Below, in pieces: positions 38,535-40,826 of a stretch of DNA of 40,826 bases. Where the stretch lies: positions 1-40,826 of the forward strand of contig RPOR01000013.1 of the NCBI GenBank assembly GCA_003820645.1, read 5' to 3'. This DNA is from Betaproteobacteria bacterium. GTDB lineage: Bacteria > Pseudomonadota > Gammaproteobacteria > Burkholderiales > SG8-41. Position numbers and translations under genes: made by a program. Below the pieces are notes generated by a model. It ran no database searches, was not told the origin of the DNA, and saw nothing but the letters and a program-made list of their open reading frames with translations. Position 1 is the stretch's first letter; every line of letters begins with the position of its first letter.

Positions 38535-39947
38535 ATGGCCAAATTCCGCATCGAAAACGACACGATGGGCGAGATCGACGTGCCCGACCACATGCTGTGG
38601 GGCGCGCAGACCCAGCGCAGCCTGCACCATTTTCATTTCCCCGGCGAAACCATGCCGCTGCCGGTGGTGCACGCGCAGGTGCTGGTGAAAAAGGCCGCGG
38701 CGCTGACCAACATGGCGTTGGGCGTGCTCGACAAGAAAAAGGGCGCCGCCATCGTCAAGGCCGCCGACGAAGCGCTGACCGGACAATGGGACGAGCATTT
38801 CCCGCTGGTGGTGTGGCAAACCGGCTCGGGCACCCAGACCAACATGAACGTCAACGAAGTGCTGGCCAACCGCGCCTCCGAAATTCTCGGCGGCAAACGC
38901 GGCGCGGCGCGACTGGTGCACGAGAACGACGACGTCAACAAGGGCCAGTCGTCCAACGACACCTTTCCCACGGCGATGCATGTTGCCGCGGTGATCGCGC
39001 TGGAAAAGCAGCTGAAGCCCGCAGTGAAGAAGCTGCGCAACACGCTCGACAGGAAGTCGCGTTCCTTCATGCACATCGTCAAGATCGGCCGCACCCACCT
39101 GCAGGATGCGACGCCGCTGACGCTGGGCCAGGAGTTCTCGGGCTACGTCTCCCAGCTCGACCACGGCCTGCAGCACATCGAGGCCGCGCTGCCGCACCTG
39201 TGCGAGCTGGCGCTCGGCGGCACCGCGGTCGGCACGGGCCTCAACGCGCATCCGAAATTCGCGAACGCCGTCGCCGCGCAGCTGAAAAAGCTGACCGGCC
39301 TGCCCTTCGTCACCGCGCCCAACAAGTTCGAGGCGCTGGGTTCCTGCGACGGCGTGGTCAGTGCCCACGGCGCGCTGAAGACACTGGCAGCGTCGCTGAT
39401 GAAAATCGCCAACGACATCCGCTGGCTGGCCAGCGGCCCGCGCTGCGGCATCGGCGAACTGAGCATCCCCGAAAACGAGCCCGGTTCGTCGATCATGCCG
39501 GGCAAGGTCAATCCGACGCAGTCCGAGTCGATGACCATGGCCTGCTGCCAGGTGTTCGGCAACGACGTCGCGATCAACGCTGGCGGTGCGATGGGCAATT
39601 TCGAACTCAACGTATTCCGGCCGATGGTGATCCGCAACTTCCTGCACAGCGCGCACCTGCTGGCGCATGCCTGTGAGAACTTCGACGAACACTGCGCGGC
39701 CGGCATCGAACCCAACCTCGCGCGCATCAGCCAGCTCACCAACGAATCGCTGATGCTGGTGACCGCGCTGAATCCGCATATCGGCTATGCCAAGGCCGCG
39801 GCCATCGCCAAGAACGCCCACAAGAAGGGCCTGACGCTGAAGGAATCGGCGATCCAGCTCGGCCACCTGACCAGCGCCCAGTTCGACCAGTGGGTCAAGC
39901 CGGAGAGCATGGTCGGCATCAAGATCAAGGTGGCGAAGAAGAAGTAA
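38535..39947 (+). CDS. fumC: class II fumarate hydratase
   Basis: 470 aa. The superfamily signature is [13 protein letters not shown] (G317-Q329), with the mobile catalytic serine S318 or S319. [20 protein letters not shown] and [20 protein letters not shown] supply the other substrate contacts. It is an oxygen-stable homotetrameric enzyme that interconverts fumarate and malate in the TCA cycle. The C-terminus is lysine-rich (KIKVAKKK). The upstream 60 bp are AT-rich and probably hold its promoter. A strong terminator follows. Confidence 0.97.
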   Translation: MAKFRIENDTMGEIDVPDHMLWGAQTQRSLHHFHFPGETMPLPVVHAQVLVKKAAALTNMALGVLDKKKGAAIVKAADEALTGQWDEHFPLVVWQTGSGTQTNMNVNEVLANRASEILGGKRGAARLVHENDDVNKGQSSNDTFPTAMHVAAVIALEKQLKPAVKKLRNTLDRKSRSFMHIVKIGRTHLQDATPLTLGQEFSGYVSQLDHGLQHIEAALPHLCELALGGTAVGTGLNAHPKFANAVAAQLKKLTGLPFVTAPNKFEALGSCDGVVSAHGALKTLAASLMKIANDIRWLASGPRCGIGELSIPENEPGSSIMPGKVNPTQSESMTMACCQVFGNDVAINAGGAMGNFELNVFRPMVIRNFLHSAHLLAHACENFDEHCAAGIEPNLARISQLTNESLMLVTALNPHIGYAKAAAIAKNAHKKGLTLKESAIQLGHLTSAQFDQWVKPESMVGIKIKVAKKK

Positions 39948-39973
39948 GTTTCAGCATCAGTAGTTCAAACAGA

Positions 39974-40010
39974 AACGCCTGCCGGCGGTAGTCGGCAGGC
40001 GTTTTCCTTT
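39974..40010 (+). terminator. intrinsic terminator after fumC
   Basis: Perfect 11-bp stem AACGCCTGCCG (39974-39984)/CGGCAGGCGTT (39993-40003), 8-nt loop, then TTCCTTTTG. Confidence 0.9.
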
Positions 40011-40036
40011 TGTAAAGAAAATTTTTAACACCTAAG

Positions 40037-40681
40037 TTACCCATGATGTTTCCGAACTAGAGCTACTACCTGCGCCCGATTCTCTACGCGCTCAGTTGTT
40101 GAGAGACTGCGCTGACGGTTTATGAACGCGCACGGTATGCCTTTCGCACCAACTGCACTACTGCCTTGGCGCCACGCCCACTTGCCAATGAAAACGACAA
40201 CCTTGGGATTGAGCAGATTGAGCCACCGGACGAAATGCTCATTGAGGCATTGCTTTGAAAGTAGTTCTCTGGGCGTGCCGTCGCCGGTTGTGCGACAACG
40301 CACGATGTTGCAGTAAGCGATGTCGTCTAAAGTTAGCCCGCTCTCGATGAGTGGAAAGTGGTTATTTTGGACAGGCCACTGCGGAATGAAGGTTCTGAGC
40401 ACCGTGCGGAGTTCTTTGTACCGCTGTGTTGTCGGTTCATCGCGTAGAGCGCGCAAGGCTGCTGTGTAAGGGAGGTCTTGCGCAGAAAGACTCTTGGGCG
40501 TTCCAGGATTCTGGCCGACGAGGAGAACCCGAACGTTTCTGTATTTTGAACCGATGTAACCCGGCTGTGGCACGTTCTCGCCGTCGTCGCGCAGGGGGTT
40601 GCTGTCCGTGGCCTTTGTGCACAACTTGCAAGAGATAACACGTGCAAATTCGATGTGCCGCCATTCGGCTGATGGGTTCAT
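40037..40681 (-). CDS. uracil-DNA-glycosylase-like protein with iron-sulfur cysteines
   Basis: 214 aa. VRVLLVGQNPGTPKSLSAQD holds motif A as GQNPG (56-60). C18-x2-C21 (ISCKLCTKA), C129 (NIVRCRTTGDG) and C145 (LSKQCLNEH) are spaced like the four [4Fe-4S] ligands of family 4 UDGs, and NPKVVVFIGKWAWRQ is the core strand that follows. The usual HPS/HPAY motif B is not recognisable; INRQRSLS lies in its place. It may be a base-excision enzyme or a non-catalytic relative. GC is lower than its neighbours, suggesting transfer. The ATG overlaps the stop of the upstream membrane gene as ATGA. Confidence 0.65.
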   Translation of the reverse strand: MNPSAEWRHIEFARVISCKLCTKATDSNPLRDDGENVPQPGYIGSKYRNVRVLLVGQNPGTPKSLSAQDLPYTAALRALRDEPTTQRYKELRTVLRTFIPQWPVQNNHFPLIESGLTLDDIAYCNIVRCRTTGDGTPRELLSKQCLNEHFVRWLNLLNPKVVVFIGKWAWRQGSSAVGAKGIPCAFINRQRSLSTTERVENRAQVVALVRKHHG

Positions 40682-40826
40682 CTTGAGCAGGTGTAGTTCC
40701 TATGGTTTTTATTATCCGGGCGGGCCGGAAGGCCAAGTAATCGGTTGATGCGGCGTGTCACCGGCTTCGTCAGGAAATGCACGATGACCAGGCACACGAC
40801 CATGCCGCCGATGAACAACCAGCCCA
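40678..40826 (-). CDS. C-terminal end of a membrane protein, perhaps an MFS transporter (5' end outside window)
   Basis: The 48 complete codons before the stop read GWLFIGGMVVCLVIVHFL, a membrane helix, then TKPVTRRINRLLGLPARP and a polar tail ending NKNHRNYTCSR. The helix-plus-basic-tail pattern resembles the last segment of a major-facilitator transporter, but the piece is too short to be sure. Its TGA (40680-40678) overlaps the UDG-like start codon. Confidence 0.5.
   Translation of the reverse strand, partial: GWLFIGGMVVCLVIVHFLTKPVTRRINRLLGLPARPDNKNHRNYTCSR

Noticed and set aside
38514-39866. A 450-codon minus-strand frame opposite fumC
   Set aside because: Shadow of the fumC gene; no start signals and no recognisable domain.

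Overview
This window looks like a chromosomal segment of a betaproteobacterium, roughly 60% GC by eye. The assignment rests on gene order and marker families: psd-pssA-leuA; proS-lytic transglycosylase-wrbA-DUF2069; a CNP1-like protein facing proB, then obgE-rpmA-rplU divergent from ispB; PP0621-pilS-pilR-ampD; nrdA-nrdB; a lysine-rich H1-like protein; a PhaM-type protein; and a Bug/TctC binding protein. I see no CRISPR array, insertion sequence or prophage. Most of it is housekeeping DNA with a few decaying genes and several well-formed regulatory sites.

Layout. 1-3055 (+): end of psd, pssA, then leuA preceded by a 28-codon leucine-rich leader ORF. 3106-3308: a frameshifted DUF2905 remnant. 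3277-6608 (-): proS, a lytic transglycosylase, wrbA and DUF2069, all overlapping or closely spaced. 6675-8744 (+): a spermidine-synthase-like protein, rppH and a CBS-pair protein. 8789-11954 (+): a rubrerythrin with its own promoter and palindromic operator, a terminator, an Fe-S oxidoreductase, DUF3501 and a CNP1-like protein. 11998-14835 (-): proB, obgE, rpmA and rplU. 15037-16123 (+): ispB, a terminator and tRNA-Pro(CGG). 16263-20345 (+): a truncated carboxymuconolactone-decarboxylase remnant, PP0621, a PilS/PilR two-component pair and ampD.

20526-24811 (+): class Ia ribonucleotide reductase nrdA-nrdB, behind a promoter overlapped by two NrdR-type boxes 31 bp apart. 25006-26578 (+): DUF2442, an H1-like protein and DUF302. 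26635-28345 (-): threonine aldolase and a conserved hypothetical. 28445-30880 (+): a secreted protein, an ECF sigma factor, a one-TM alanine/proline-rich protein (possible anti-sigma factor) and a small CCxxGC protein. 31144-32814 (+): a second lytic transglycosylase with a long folded 5' leader, a cyclophilin-like protein and a PhaM-type protein. 32843-35932 (-): FAH-family hydrolase, proline iminopeptidase, an AtzH-like protein and a TctC protein with an internal deletion. 36070-39947 (+): maeB and fumC, separated by a REP-like repeat. 40037-40826 (-): an atypical uracil-DNA-glycosylase-like gene of lower GC, coupled to the end of a membrane protein gene.

The most notable signals are four. 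(1) The 31179-31317 leader can form a closing stem whose 3' strand also pairs with the ribosome binding site, which is the architecture of a translational riboswitch. (2) A leucine-rich leader peptide of leuA appears to be transcribed leaderless. (3) The UDG-like protein combines a GQNPG motif with four cysteines spaced like the family 4 iron-sulfur ligands. (4) The rubrerythrin promoter carries a palindrome at its start point that I cannot assign to a known regulator. All family assignments are from reading the translations; no database search was run.
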